Shown here piece by piece: positions 1 to 9,321 of a stretch of DNA of 64,000 bases; position 1 is the stretch's first letter, and each line of letters starts with the position of its first letter. The DNA comes from Colwellia demingiae (GTDB taxonomy: Bacteria; Pseudomonadota; Gammaproteobacteria; Enterobacterales; Alteromonadaceae). Under the pieces are notes generated by a model. The model worked only from the letters and a program-made list of their open reading frames with translations. It was not told the DNA's origin and made no database searches. The stretch lies in NCBI RefSeq assembly GCF_007954275.1, contig NZ_VOLT01000009.1, forward strand, positions 124,001-188,000. Reading direction: 5' to 3'. Made by a program: the position numbers and the translations under genes.

Positions 1-2
1 CT

Positions 3-671
3 ATTTATGATATTCCAACAAAAAAACGTCAATTCTTTGGTTTTGTTCGTCCAGCAATAGAAGCGAAGAATAATCAATTAGCTGAGGATAGATCGAAACT
101 AGAGCATTGGCATGAGCAGATCTCACTTGGTTTAGGGCTGACTATAGAAGAACAAACGTCACTGCAAACCCTTATCAAGGCTTATCGTATTAATAAAGAA
201 GCTTCAACCTTACAGCAAATTAATGACTTGTTGATACGTGTTGATATTATCCCTACTTCATTGGTGTTGGTACAGGCTGCTAATGAGTCTGCTTGGGGAA
301 CATCACGTTTTGCCCGTATAGGTTTAAACTTCTTCGGTATTTGGTGTTATAGAACGGGCTGTGGCATGGTACCAGGGGGACGTAATACTGGAGCCAAGCA
401 TGAAGTTGCAGCATTTCAAAGTGTTGATGCTGCTGTTTCGGGGTATTTTAATAATATAAATAAGCATAATGCTTATCATGTATTTAGAACAATTCGTGCT
501 GAATTAAGAGCGCAAGACCAGGCACTTGATGCTGAAATTTTAGCAACTGGCTTGTTACCTTACTCTGAGCGTGGTGTGCAGTACGTGTTAGATATAACTG
601 ACATGTTAAGACATAACCAACGTTACTTTGTTAAGCTAAACAGTCAGCAACAGACTGCTTCATCAGATTAA
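3..671 (+). CDS. Bax-like glucosaminidase domain protein (5' truncated by window edge)
   Basis: The reading frame is open from base 3 with no stop, so the gene begins to the left of the window; the first internal start, at 228, is not the real one. The visible 222 codons begin with KKRQFFGF, which matches the region ahead of the catalytic domain in Bax-type proteins. Then come QAANESAWGTSRFA and NFFGIWCY, the hallmark block of the glucosaminidase family (peptidoglycan N-acetylglucosaminidase, glycoside hydrolase 73-like), with Glu of NESAWG as the likely catalytic acid. Proteins of this kind are exported and trim peptidoglycan, but the signal peptide lies outside the window. The gene is convergent with ttcA across a shared terminator. 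The family is fairly certain; the substrate is inferred. Confidence 0.8.
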   Translation: MYDIPTKKRQFFGFVRPAIEAKNNQLAEDRSKLEHWHEQISLGLGLTIEEQTSLQTLIKAYRINKEASTLQQINDLLIRVDIIPTSLVLVQAANESAWGTSRFARIGLNFFGIWCYRTGCGMVPGGRNTGAKHEVAAFQSVDAAVSGYFNNINKHNAYHVFRTIRAELRAQDQALDAEILATGLLPYSERGVQYVLDITDMLRHNQRYFVKLNSQQQTASSD

Positions 672-709
672 TAATTTAAGTTTATTAGCTAAATAACTAT
701 TCAAACGTT

Positions 710-748
710 AGTTAAGTTGTTTAGTTAAGTTGTTTAGTTAAGTAAGTT
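710..748. repeat. Three short tandem repeats of 13 bp
   Basis: The unit AGTTAAGTTGTTT occurs at 710-722 and 723-735, followed by a diverged third unit at 736-748. It lies between the stop codon of the Bax-like gene and the shared terminator. No function is evident; probably slippage. Confidence 0.6.
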
Positions 749-756
749 AGCATATA

Positions 757-795
757 AAAAAACGGCCAATGTTATTAACATTGGCCATTTTTATT
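757..795. terminator. Bidirectional terminator between the Bax-like gene and ttcA
   Basis: The arms GGCCAATGTTA and TAACATTGGCC (764-786) are preceded by an A-run and followed by a T-rich tract, so the hairpin can end transcripts from both convergent genes. Confidence 0.85.
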
Positions 796-852
796 TGTGT
801 ACTAAAATCGGTTGATATTTAATTAGTAGACACTTAATCCATTTGCAATCAA

Positions 853-1797
853 TTATTTAACTTCAATCACATTGAGTTGTTGGGCATCGTTAAGATGATT
901 TTTAGGTGACAAGTCCTGTGGTGTTTCAATCGCTACTTCATCAAAGGCAGTATCACCACCGTTAATAATCCCCGAAGTGCTGTTAATGCTTTTAAAATCA
1001 AATAATTTACTGTCGCATAAATGTGAAGGAACAACGTTTTGCATTGCAGTAAACATAGATTCAATACGACCCGGAAATTGGTCATGCCAATCATTTAACA
1101 TGCGTTTTATATTTTGTCTTTGCATATTGGGCTGAGAGCCACACAGGTTACATGGGATAATAGGAAAATGTTTTAATTCACTGTATTGAATAAGCTCACT
1201 TTCTTTGCAAAAGGCTAACGGGCGTATAACCACATGCTCACCATTATCTGAGACAAGTTTTGCTGGCATTGCCTTCATCTTACCGCCATAAAACATGTTC
1301 AACATTAGGGTTTCAATCATGTCATCACGATGATGGCCTAGCGCTATCTTAGTGGCACCAATCTTTTTAGCTGCTTTGTATAAAACAGCGCGACGTAGTC
1401 GAGAGCATAAGCTACAAGTCGTTTTACCTTCAGGAACTTTATCTTTGACAATATCGTAAGTGTTTTCTTCAACAATATGATACTCAATACCGAGTTTATC
1501 GAGATACTCGGGTAAAATATGCTCAGGAAAACCAGGTTGCTTTTGATCTAAATTAACCGCTATTAAGTCAAAATGAATGGGAGCCGATTCTTTTAATCGC
1601 ATTAAAATGCTCAACATGGCATAGCTGTCTTTGCCACCAGACAAACAAACCATTACTTTATCGCCATCTTCAATCATATTGTATTGCGCAATGGCTTGAC
1701 CAACATTACGCCTGAGTTTCTTTTCTAATTTTATAAATTGTGTTTTTTGGACCGATGTTAGTTGGGTCGTGGGTAACGTTAGCTGTTCTACTGTCAT
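853..1797 (-). CDS. ttcA: tRNA 2-thiocytidine(32) synthetase TtcA
   Basis: TtcA thiolates cytidine 32 of certain tRNAs in the cytoplasm, using ATP and an iron-sulfur cluster. The 314-residue protein has the PP-loop SGGKDSY at about residues 53-59, which adenylates the target base. It also has the two CxxC pairs typical of the family, C128/C131 in CSLC and C216/C219 in CNLC, which hold the 4Fe-4S cluster with the PP-loop domain. Its length is normal for gammaproteobacterial TtcA. It is transcribed alone and convergent with the Bax-like gene. Upstream on its strand lies a copy of a dispersed repeat (1850-1990). The identification is firm. Confidence 0.96.
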   Translation of the reverse strand: MTVEQLTLPTTQLTSVQKTQFIKLEKKLRRNVGQAIAQYNMIEDGDKVMVCLSGGKDSYAMLSILMRLKESAPIHFDLIAVNLDQKQPGFPEHILPEYLDKLGIEYHIVEENTYDIVKDKVPEGKTTCSLCSRLRRAVLYKAAKKIGATKIALGHHRDDMIETLMLNMFYGGKMKAMPAKLVSDNGEHVVIRPLAFCKESELIQYSELKHFPIIPCNLCGSQPNMQRQNIKRMLNDWHDQFPGRIESMFTAMQNVVPSHLCDSKLFDFKSINSTSGIINGGDTAFDEVAIETPQDLSPKNHLNDAQQLNVIEVK

Positions 1798-1849
1798 GTG
1801 GCTTACTTTATTGATTGAAATTAACGGCGGGAATTATAGCAGTTTGATA

Positions 1850-1990
1850 ATACCAATTGTACTAATGAAGTGATCATTTTTAGATGGCCTAAATATCCAA
1901 TGATATTGTTACTTTCAATCACAATAGTCAGTTATCACTCAATCAAGTATCTTACTCTTGAATATGTTTAAACACATTTTACAGAGTGGG
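1850..1990. repeat. Dispersed intergenic repeat, copy 1 (right end degenerate)
   Basis: This copy begins with ATACCAATTG and shares a long alignable stretch with the copy at 32699-32858, including GTGATCATTTT and ATGGCCTAAATATCCAAT. The right end has drifted and lacks the inverted TGGTAT end. It fills the ttcA / DUF3135 spacer. Confidence 0.75.
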
Positions 1991-1993
1991 ATG

Positions 1994-2323
1994 TCATTCT
2001 CTATCCGTTAAATAGATAACATTAGAGTCTTTTTTTGTATCGGACATAGGCTGATTTTTAGTAAAGTTTGCTAATGCTTTATTTAATTCAATAAAAGAAT
2101 CATGCATCATTCGCGATATTCGAATACAAGAATCGACAGGGTTTTTGGCCAGTTTCCGTTGTACATCTATCTGAAATTGCAAACCTTGTAAACGTCGCCG
2201 TTGGCTTCCTGATGTTTGCTCGATGAGCGCGGCAATATTTTCTCTAAGAATAAATTCAAGTTTATCGGGGGAGTTTTCAGCTAATTCGCTTAGCGTTTCA
2301 TGGTCGGGGAGGTGATTATTCAT
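1994..2323 (-). CDS. DUF3135-like small protein
   Basis: A 109-residue cytoplasmic protein of unknown function. The N-terminal part (NNHLPDHETLSELA) and the middle (RRRLQGLQFQID, then a run ending SFIELNKAL) resemble the DUF3135 family of marine gammaproteobacteria; this is recognition from memory, not a search. The start at 2323 is chosen because an AGGT ribosome binding site lies about 8 bases before that ATG; an upstream in-frame start at 2347 would add eight residues. It has no membrane segment and appears mainly helical. Its stop codon abuts the degenerate end of the dispersed repeat. No operon partner is visible. Confidence 0.7.
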   Translation of the reverse strand: MNNHLPDHETLSELAENSPDKLEFILRENIAALIEQTSGSQRRRLQGLQFQIDVQRKLAKNPVDSCIRISRMMHDSFIELNKALANFTKNQPMSDTKKDSNVIYLTDRE

Positions 2324-2677
2324 AGTGAATACCTCATAGGATCGCATCTAAGTAGTTACTATTTTGATCATCCGTAAAATACTTACAAAAATTAATTGTG
2401 CTCCTTGCAGTAAGTATAGGTCAATTATTACTAACCAAGCAAAGAGCACTACACGAAAAATCGCCCAATATCCTATACTAACAATATGAATTGATTAGTT
2501 TTGTATATTAATTTGTAAGTTGTTAGTCCAGTTATCGACCTAATTTAAGTACGAAAGTATGCCATTATGGAAGCTAAATATTTGAAATTCATGCACATGA
2601 ATCAAAGACTAGCTTACTGTTAAAATATCCATTGCAGTACTGTCTACATAATGTACGGATATGTTTAAGGATAAATC
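2324..2677. other. Intergenic region, no gene seen
   Basis: About 350 AT-rich bases between the divergent DUF3135-like gene and the nuclease-like gene. It must hold both promoters, but I could not pick out hexamers with confidence. No RNA gene or repeat was recognised. Confidence 0.5.
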
Positions 2678-3367
2678 ATGAGACCAGATGAAGAATATGT
2701 TCTTGCGACCCTAGCATCTAAATTCGGTGGTAAATATATCGACGGCGAAGACCCGCCAGACGGTTATTTACTACTAAATAACCGGAGGATTGCCGTAGAA
2801 GTTACCAAACTGGTTGAGCACATCAACGAAAATGGAAAGCGGCGCTCAAGGTTGGCAGATGATGTGCCAATCTCAAATATTGTCGAACAGTTAAATGAAG
2901 AAATAGGCAACCTAATTCCTAAAAACCGATGGATTCATCTTGTTATTCCGAGCCCTATTAAGCGGATAAATGAATTTAAAAAAGAACTGACCCGAATCAT
3001 TCTCAATATGATTGCTACCAAAACACATGAGGCAGTGATAGACATTTTAGGTTATGTGGTATCAATCAATTTATATAAGTGTAAACATCCACCAAAGAAA
3101 AAAGTGATTCAGTCAATAGCCACTAAATTCGCTTCAACAAACATTCAAGAAAACACTCAGTTTCTGTTAGAAAACAGGATCGTCATTAAGAATCAAAAAT
3201 GTAACGCTACTGGTGATGCAGATGAATATTGGCTGGCACTGTTTAATACCTATTGCATGGCCGATGTTGATTCATATCGGGGAGCCTATGACGCTTTAAA
3301 ATTAGAACATAATTTTAGTAAAATTTACCTAATTGACGGATACCGACGTGTTTATAAATTATACTGA
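2678..3367 (+). CDS. Hypothetical protein with a PD-(D/E)XK-like motif
   Basis: I do not recognise this 229-residue protein. Near the N-terminus, D28 in DPPDGYLLL is followed by R37-I-A-V-E41-V-T-K44. That spacing and strand pattern (Asp, then a strand ending in E-V-T/K) is typical of restriction-endonuclease-like folds, so a nuclease or decayed nuclease is an inference. The rest is mixed helix and strand and ends in YRRVYKLY. It has no signal peptide or membrane segment. It stands alone between backbone genes and lies outside the tRNA-Val island. AGGATAAATC before the ATG gives a usable ribosome binding site. It may be an independently acquired defence gene or a lone remnant. Confidence 0.6.
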   Translation: MRPDEEYVLATLASKFGGKYIDGEDPPDGYLLLNNRRIAVEVTKLVEHINENGKRRSRLADDVPISNIVEQLNEEIGNLIPKNRWIHLVIPSPIKRINEFKKELTRIILNMIATKTHEAVIDILGYVVSINLYKCKHPPKKKVIQSIATKFASTNIQENTQFLLENRIVIKNQKCNATGDADEYWLALFNTYCMADVDSYRGAYDALKLEHNFSKIYLIDGYRRVYKLY

Positions 3368-3813
3368 CGCCAAACTGAAATAAAAAATGGATCGAGAAAT
3401 TCTAACTCTTCGCTCATTGGTATAATTTATAAGTATTCAGTGATGGTCTATTAGATATTTAATTATTTTAGAATAAGGGATTAGTGACTAATAACATGAC
3501 TCTTACACACAAAAATCCTGCTTAATAAAAATGGCATTTCTATTTTATTAGGTGCAGGTAGGAGACTTATTTCAGGTGGAGTCATTATTCACGAAATAAC
3601 TCAATAGTTTCAATTTATTATGAGGGGAAGGGAGTTTTTAGATCTATAACTCTTGGTTAAATTGAAGTGGAATAGTTAAATTTTTACGTATTCCTGCATA
3701 ACGTATTTACCATCTACGCTAGCTCAGCATTATTAAGTACCCTTAATATAATTTCTCTTCAATATATGTTAGAATTTGACAATATTACTATTTAAAATTA
3801 TTAGGCGTATTTC
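3368..3813. other. Intergenic region, no gene seen
   Basis: About 446 AT-rich bases with stops in all frames. I see no hairpin terminator, RNA gene or repeat that I can defend. The promoter of the S4-domain gene should lie near the right end. Confidence 0.45.
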
Positions 3814-4176
3814 ATGTCTGAACACTCAATTATCGACATTTGTGTTGAACCTATAGAACTTTATAAATTACTAAAAATATCCAATATTGTTGGTGGCGGC
3901 GAAGCTAAAACCATGATCAGTGAAGGTAATATTTTAGTAAATAATAAAGTTGAAGTTCAAAAGCGTAAAAAAATTCGCAACGGCGATATTATCGGATATA
4001 ACGGTGAAACTTTTAAAGTCGCTTATAATCCCACCAAAAAATCAGCAGAGTTTATTAGTACAGTAGTTTCAGCGACTAAAAATTCAAAACATAAAAAAAG
4101 AGCTAAAAGTAAAGCACCAGTTAATACATCAGAATCTGTTACTGAACGCTCGAAAAGAAAGTCTAGTTCAGTTTAA
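3814..4176 (+). CDS. YbcJ-type S4-domain RNA-binding protein
   Basis: The first 75 residues form an S4-type RNA-binding domain: ELYKLLKISNIVGGGEAKTMI, then GNILVNNKVEVQKRKKIRNGDII, the alpha-L pattern also seen in E. coli YbcJ and in ribosome-associated S4 proteins. The remaining 45 residues are a basic, disordered tail rich in Lys and Ser (KHKKRAKSKAP), longer than in YbcJ and likely to add non-specific RNA affinity. At 120 residues it is larger than the roughly 70-residue family norm because of this tail. It probably binds structured RNA or the ribosome in the cytoplasm. It is the last backbone gene before the island. Confidence 0.8.
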   Translation: MSEHSIIDICVEPIELYKLLKISNIVGGGEAKTMISEGNILVNNKVEVQKRKKIRNGDIIGYNGETFKVAYNPTKKSAEFISTVVSATKNSKHKKRAKSKAPVNTSESVTERSKRKSSSV

Positions 4177-4279
4177 TTATTCGTTAAATTCGTGAAGTAA
4201 TTTAAAACAAATCGCAATTTTTAATCGGAGAAAGTTAAATTCCCCGTAGATTTGAAGAACGGGCATAAAATAGTTTAGG

Positions 4280-4365
4280 ACATAAAAAACCCGTAAAGCC
4301 TTTGGTTATGGGCTTTACGGGTTTTTAATGGTTCTTAATGAACCGGTATTTGGTGCCGCTACGGG
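4280..4365. repeat. Left attachment repeat of the tRNA-Val island
   Basis: An imperfect direct repeat of 21430-21517. It has two matching blocks: the terminator hairpin CCCGTAAAGCC...GGCTTTACGGG (4289-4326) and a tRNA 3'-end remnant GGTGCCGCTACGGG ending at 4365, which differs from the functional tRNA by one missing T. Between them the sequence differs but again contains a small hairpin (GGTTCTTAATGAACC). This is the displaced tRNA 3' end expected at the far side of an element integrated in tRNA-Val. Confidence 0.75.
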
Positions 4366-4797
4366 CTTCTACTCTAAAGGTTAACTTGTTGATGTTTAAA
4401 TGTTTTGTTTGTTTCTGTTTTTGTCGGTACTACTTGTGGTACTACTAAAAGCTGAAGTCACTCTCTTTTTCGATGAATCGTAGCTGTTTTATAATGTTTA
4501 CAAAATGGCTAATTACACGTTAAAACTCAAGAATATATTACCTCATTTAACTACCTTGCCAAGAAAATTATAGCTTAATCGAATATCAATTCGCTGGCGT
4601 ACTGAGTATATTTAAAAACCAACTAGTAGTTAAAAAGTTACTTTAAACAGTTTAAAGATGTACTAAGGCATTTAATTACTTTAATAAATAGACGCTTGTG
4701 TTAAATTACCATTAAGTCCAATTTATTCAATCCTGCTTTTGATTTCAAGCCTTTATCATTAGTGTTATCGATAGCAGGAAGCTTTTAAGGTAATCTA
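4366..4797. other. Non-coding left edge of the island / hsdM upstream region
   Basis: About 430 AT-rich bases between the left attachment repeat and hsdM. They should contain the operon promoter. No gene, RNA or clear operator palindrome was recognised. Confidence 0.4.
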
Positions 4798-6900
4798 ATG
4801 TCAGACAATTTCTCTTCTACAGCCGCATTTCTATGGTCGGTTGCCGACCTTCTTCGTGGTGATTTTAAGCAAAGCCAATACGGTCGCATTATCTTACCTT
4901 TTACCCTATTAAGACGCTTAGAGTGTGTACTTGAAGATACCAAACCTAGCGTACTTAGCATGTACGAAACAGTTAAAGAAAAAGATGAAAAAGCTCAAGA
5001 CAAATTACTTACCCATTCAGCCAAGTTAAGTTTTTATAACACAAGCAAAATGGATTTAAACAAGCTTGGTGAAACAGGTGTTGCACAAAACCTTGAAAGC
5101 TATGTGCAATCATTCAGCCCTAATGCCCGTGAAATATTCGAACATTTTGATTTCTTCAATACAATCGACAAACTTGAAGAAGCTGATTTACTTTATAAAG
5201 TAGCTAAACGCTTTGCAACTACCGATCTTCATCCTGAAGCAGTTGATAATCACAACATGGGTTTAGTGTTTGAAGAATTAATCAGACGCTTTGCTGAAAG
5301 CTCTAACGAAACCGCAGGGGAACACTTCACCCCACGTGATATTGTGCGTTTAACCACGTCACTAGTCTTTTGTAATGATGATGACCTACTAACTCAATCA
5401 GGCTTAGTTCGCAGTATTTATGATCCAACGGCTGGTACGGGTGGCTTCTTATCATCAGGCATGGAATACGTGCATGAGCTTAACGATAAGGCGGCATTAT
5501 CGGCATTTGGGCAAGAGTTAAACCCTGAGTCATACGCTATCTGTAAAGCCGATATGCTGATTAAAGGGCAAAAGGTTGATAACATTAAATTGGGTAATAC
5601 CTTATCTGACGATCAACTTACCACAGCTAAATTTGATTACATGTTATCTAACCCACCATTCGGGGTTGATTGGAAAAAAGTACAAAAGAAAATTAATGAC
5701 GAGAATAAAGAAAAAGGCTTTGAAGGTCGTTTTGGTGCTGGTTTACCAAGGGTTTCTGACGGTTCGTTATTATTCTTAATGCACCTGATTAGCAAGATGC
5801 GTCCTGTAGGTGGTAACAGTGATACAGGCTCTTCACTTACAAATACAGGTTCACGTATTGGTATTATCTTAAATGGCTCACCTTTATTCACAGGGGGTGC
5901 AGGTTCAGGTGAAAGTGAGATAAGACGTTACGTGCTTGAAAATGATTTACTTGAGGCAATAATCGCCTTACCTACCGATATGTTCTACAACACTGGCATC
6001 TCTACTTATGTTTGGATCTTATCAAATAATAAACCAGCACAACGTAAAGGTAAAGTTCAGCTAATCAATGCCTCAAAAGAACGAGCTAAAAAAGGTGGGC
6101 GTGGTCGAAGTGGTGGCGGTGAGGTTGAAGGTAATGATGAAAACGTATTCTACCAAGCTATGCGTAAGTCATTGGGTAGTAAACGTAAAGAACTTACAGA
6201 AAAAAGCATTGAAACCATAGTTAAAACATACGGACAATTTATTGAAAACGACTTTAGCAAAATATTTGATTATCAAGACTTTGGTTACAGACGCATCACC
6301 GTTGAACGTCCGTTAAAACTTGCGTTTGACGTAACTAAAGATAAATTCGAACTTTATTGCCAAGACTATATTGAAAAAGCACAGAAGAAAAATCCAGACG
6401 TAACAATAGAACTTTCTCAACCTGCTGGATACTCAACATTACAAAGTTTGACTGGTAAACAGAAAATATATAGCCGTACTGATTTATTTAAACGCTTTGC
6501 TGAAGATAAAAGCGAAAAGCTATCAGCAGCAGAGCAAAAAAATATCTGTAAGTTTTTTGGAGAGCAAGATGAAAACGCTGAAACCTGTATATTTGAATCA
6601 GGTAAAAACAAAGGTCAACCTGAGCCAAACCCTGATTTACGTGATAATGAAAATGTACCATTAAAAGAATTAGTAACAGACTACTTTAAACGTGAAGTAT
6701 TACCACATGTACCTGATGCGTGGATAGATGAAAGTAAAACTGATGAAAAAGATGGTGAAATAGGAATTGTTGGTTACGAATTACCTTTTAATCGCCAGTT
6801 TTATGTATACCAACCACCAAGAGCATTAGAAGCCATTGATGCAGATTTAGATACAGTATCAACCGATATTATGAAGTTACTGCAAGAGGTGCATTCATAA
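4798..6900 (+). CDS. hsdM: Type I restriction-modification DNA methyltransferase subunit HsdM
   Basis: HsdM transfers methyl from S-adenosylmethionine to adenine N6 within the bipartite site chosen by HsdS. The 700-residue protein has the helical HsdM N-domain (residues 1-150), the [10 protein letters not shown] block at 174-183, the SAM-binding DPTAGTGGF at 209-217 and the catalytic NPPFG at 285-289. It is longer than the roughly 530-residue E. coli enzyme because of an extended C-terminus after about residue 450. It opens a five-gene operon: its TAA overlaps the hsdS ATG by one base (TAATG), implying translational coupling. The motifs are intact, so it should be active. Confidence 0.96.
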   Translation: MSDNFSSTAAFLWSVADLLRGDFKQSQYGRIILPFTLLRRLECVLEDTKPSVLSMYETVKEKDEKAQDKLLTHSAKLSFYNTSKMDLNKLGETGVAQNLESYVQSFSPNAREIFEHFDFFNTIDKLEEADLLYKVAKRFATTDLHPEAVDNHNMGLVFEELIRRFAESSNETAGEHFTPRDIVRLTTSLVFCNDDDLLTQSGLVRSIYDPTAGTGGFLSSGMEYVHELNDKAALSAFGQELNPESYAICKADMLIKGQKVDNIKLGNTLSDDQLTTAKFDYMLSNPPFGVDWKKVQKKINDENKEKGFEGRFGAGLPRVSDGSLLFLMHLISKMRPVGGNSDTGSSLTNTGSRIGIILNGSPLFTGGAGSGESEIRRYVLENDLLEAIIALPTDMFYNTGISTYVWILSNNKPAQRKGKVQLINASKERAKKGGRGRSGGGEVEGNDENVFYQAMRKSLGSKRKELTEKSIETIVKTYGQFIENDFSKIFDYQDFGYRRITVERPLKLAFDVTKDKFELYCQDYIEKAQKKNPDVTIELSQPAGYSTLQSLTGKQKIYSRTDLFKRFAEDKSEKLSAAEQKNICKFFGEQDENAETCIFESGKNKGQPEPNPDLRDNENVPLKELVTDYFKREVLPHVPDAWIDESKTDEKDGEIGIVGYELPFNRQFYVYQPPRALEAIDADLDTVSTDIMKLLQEVHS

Positions 6901-8279
6901 TGACAGGACGTTATCAAGCTTATCCAGAGTATAAAAAATCGGGTGTTAATTGGTTGGAATCAATACCAGTTCATTGGGAAGTAAGGCCTTTAAAATATCT
7001 ATCATCATGTAATGATGAAGTGATAAATGAAAAGACTGCTCCAGATCATGAGGTTGAATATGTTGATATTGGATCAGTATCAGCAGTTGATGGGATTTCT
7101 AAAACTGAAAAAATGGTCTTTGGAAGCGCACCTTCAAGAGCAAGACGGAAAGTAAAAGATGGTGATGTCATTGTTTCGACCGTAAGAACATATTTGGAAG
7201 CAATAGCACCAATAACAAATCCTCCTGAAAACATGCTCGTCTCTACAGGCTTTGCAGTTATTCGACCTAACAGTAATTTTGATAAAGGGTTCGCATCTTA
7301 TTGCTTGAGAGCTAGAGGTTTTATCGAAGAGGTTGTGACAAGGTCGGTTGGTGTAAGTTATCCAGCAATTAACTCTACAGATTTAATTAATATTAAGACT
7401 CCACTTATTCCTATAAATGAACAACAAAAAATTGCCAACTTCCTCGACCATGAAACTGCAAAAACTGACACTTTAATTGCCAAGCAAGAAAAGTTAATTG
7501 AGCTATTAAAAGAAAAAAGACAAGCTGTTATTTCTCATGCCGTCACACGTGGCCTCAACCCCGATATCCCAATGAAAGACTCAGGCGTTGAATGGCTAGG
7601 TGAAGTCCCTAAACATTGGGGAATTGGTGCGTTGAAGCACATTGTTAAACAGAAAAGAAACTCAATGGTTGATGGACCTTTTGGATCAAGTGTGAACACG
7701 ACTGAAGATTATGTTGATGAAGGTATACCAGTTGTTAGAACAGTAAACATTACAAATAAAGGATTTAATAAAGAAAATTTAATGTTTATGAGGGAGGCTA
7801 AATTTCGTGACCTTGATAGACACGCTGTATATCCGAATGATGTTCTCTTTTCTAAAGTAGGCACAATTGGTAATGCGTGCTTGCTTCCGATTGATGTACC
7901 TGAAGCGATCCTTTCCACTACAGGTAGTTGTAAAATAACGGTAGAAGAGCACGACTACATTCCGTCTTTTCTAGTGTGGGTAATTCAATCTATGAATCAG
8001 CAGCTTATGTTGATAGCAAATTCAAATGTTCAACCATTCTTGAATATGTCGAATATTAAGAACCTTACTATACCAATGCCTCCCGTGAGAGAACAAAAAG
8101 AAATTATAGAAACAACTATTACTAAATTAGAAATAATGGATGAAGCCATAATCAAATCAGGCAGTTTAAGGTCTGTATTAAAGGAACGCAAAACAGCTCT
8201 TATTTCTGCCGCTGTCACTGGCAAAATAGATGTAAGGGATTGGCAAGCTCGAATTATTAAGGAAGAAGAGGTGGCATAA
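6900..8279 (+). CDS. hsdS: Type I restriction-modification specificity subunit HsdS
   Basis: HsdS reads the two half-sites of the DNA target and bridges HsdM and HsdR. The 459-residue protein shows the expected internal duplication. Each half begins with the same motif (SGVNWLESIPVHW at about 14-26, SGVEWLGEVPKHW at about 228-240), followed by a variable target recognition domain and then a helical spacer. The first spacer is INEQQKIANFLDHETAKTD and onward; the second is REQKEIIETTITKLE and onward. Both halves look complete, so an asymmetric bipartite site is expected, but its sequence cannot be read from the protein. The start overlaps hsdM by one base and the stop overlaps the next gene by one base. 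Confidence 0.95.
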   Translation: MTGRYQAYPEYKKSGVNWLESIPVHWEVRPLKYLSSCNDEVINEKTAPDHEVEYVDIGSVSAVDGISKTEKMVFGSAPSRARRKVKDGDVIVSTVRTYLEAIAPITNPPENMLVSTGFAVIRPNSNFDKGFASYCLRARGFIEEVVTRSVGVSYPAINSTDLINIKTPLIPINEQQKIANFLDHETAKTDTLIAKQEKLIELLKEKRQAVISHAVTRGLNPDIPMKDSGVEWLGEVPKHWGIGALKHIVKQKRNSMVDGPFGSSVNTTEDYVDEGIPVVRTVNITNKGFNKENLMFMREAKFRDLDRHAVYPNDVLFSKVGTIGNACLLPIDVPEAILSTTGSCKITVEEHDYIPSFLVWVIQSMNQQLMLIANSNVQPFLNMSNIKNLTIPMPPVREQKEIIETTITKLEIMDEAIIKSGSLRSVLKERKTALISAAVTGKIDVRDWQARIIKEEEVA

Positions 8280-8677
8280 TGGACTTGATACCAATTGCTA
8301 ACTTATTTGTTAGTGCAATATCTTCAATAGCGACTGTAGTACAAGCTCACAGTGGTCAAAATGTGAAATCGGCAGATATTACTAAAGCACAGCAGCGCAT
8401 TGACGACCCTTTGAAGCGAGGTGGCTCAAAAGTAGCCTCCGTTATAGATAATAAACTGTTAGAAGCGTTAGCAAAAAAAGCACATAAAGAAGCCCAAGAA
8501 CTAATTCACAATATTAATAATCAAGACGATGTTGATATTATTCAAAACCATATATCGGAAGCTAATTCACGTGTTTGTTTTTATTTAAATAAAATTAAGA
8601 ATCATAACGAAAATGAATTACCGACAGAACGGCTAAAAAAATTATGGTTATCTCATATTTGTGAAGATTGTAACTAA
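8279..8677 (+). CDS. Unknown small protein inside the type I RM operon
   Basis: I do not recognise this 132-residue protein. Residues 1-22 (MDLIPIANLFVSAISSIATVV) are hydrophobic and could be a membrane anchor or buried helix. The rest is helical and charged, with KKAHKEAQELIHNI and ERLKKLWLSHICEDCN at the end, including a C-x-x-C pair near the C-terminus. It is joined to hsdS and to the next gene by TAATG one-base overlaps, so it is co-translated with the restriction system. Possible roles are a restriction modulator or an accessory defence component; the sequence does not decide. Confidence 0.75.
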   Translation: MDLIPIANLFVSAISSIATVVQAHSGQNVKSADITKAQQRIDDPLKRGGSKVASVIDNKLLEALAKKAHKEAQELIHNINNQDDVDIIQNHISEANSRVCFYLNKIKNHNENELPTERLKKLWLSHICEDCN

Positions 8678-9321
8678 TGAAAGTAGCTCTATTTGCAAAA
8701 TATGGTCAAAAAGAGCATTTGTTCAACCTGCTCAATAAAGGTGAACTTTATCTTCAACCATTTTCAAATTATCGAAAAATTGAAGATGATGGTGTTAGAG
8801 GTGATCCAAACGAAGGGGTTGCGGAGCACAGAACAATTCCAAATGGCAGTAAGCTCTCAATCAAAATTGATGGTGAATACCAAGAAGTTGCTGAAATAAC
8901 TTCGGGTGCAATGAGGACTTTTGGTAGTAATTTTGAAAAATTTTCAATCTACTGCTTATATGCTGTTACGGAAAATTGGTCGTTAGAGTCATTACCAGAC
9001 GAAATTAAAAAATTTGGAGACCATGTAGCAGTAATTCACAATCCTAAAATTTTTGTTGAGCGAATTAAAAAAGTTATTTCAGAGTTAAATGGAGACTGCT
9101 TTAGGCAATTAGTTGAGTATAAGAGTGGTGACGAATTTGAAGGTTTTATTGGTCCATTCGTCAAACATAATGATTTCCAGTGGCAAAGCGAATTTAGGAT
9201 TTGTATCAATACTGATTTGCTAACTGATAATAAAATAAATATTGGCGATCTTTCTGACATTATTAGCATATATGAAGCGAAAGATTTTGATATTCAAAAA
9301 GAACAGAAGGAATTGGCGTAA
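8677..9321 (+). CDS. Unknown protein inside the type I RM operon (DUF2971-like N-terminus)
   Basis: A 214-residue soluble protein without a named family that I can assert. The N-terminus (LLNKGELYLQPFSNYRKIED, then VRGDPNEG) follows the pattern short-strand, Leu-Tyr, Phe/Tyr-Arg, acidic-Gly. That pattern resembles DUF2971-type proteins often seen in defence islands; I offer this as a resemblance only. The C-terminal half has FQWQSEFRICI, a conserved-looking aromatic/acidic block. It is coupled on both sides by one-base TAATG overlaps, upstream to the small protein and downstream to hsdR. Its insertion between specificity and restriction subunits suggests it acts with, or regulates, the restriction complex. 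Confidence 0.75.
   Translation: MKVALFAKYGQKEHLFNLLNKGELYLQPFSNYRKIEDDGVRGDPNEGVAEHRTIPNGSKLSIKIDGEYQEVAEITSGAMRTFGSNFEKFSIYCLYAVTENWSLESLPDEIKKFGDHVAVIHNPKIFVERIKKVISELNGDCFRQLVEYKSGDEFEGFIGPFVKHNDFQWQSEFRICINTDLLTDNKINIGDLSDIISIYEAKDFDIQKEQKELA

Noticed and set aside
2678-3367. Including the nuclease-like gene in the tRNA-Val island
   Set aside because: The attachment repeat lies at 4280-4365 and the YbcJ-type backbone gene sits between, so the gene is outside the element.
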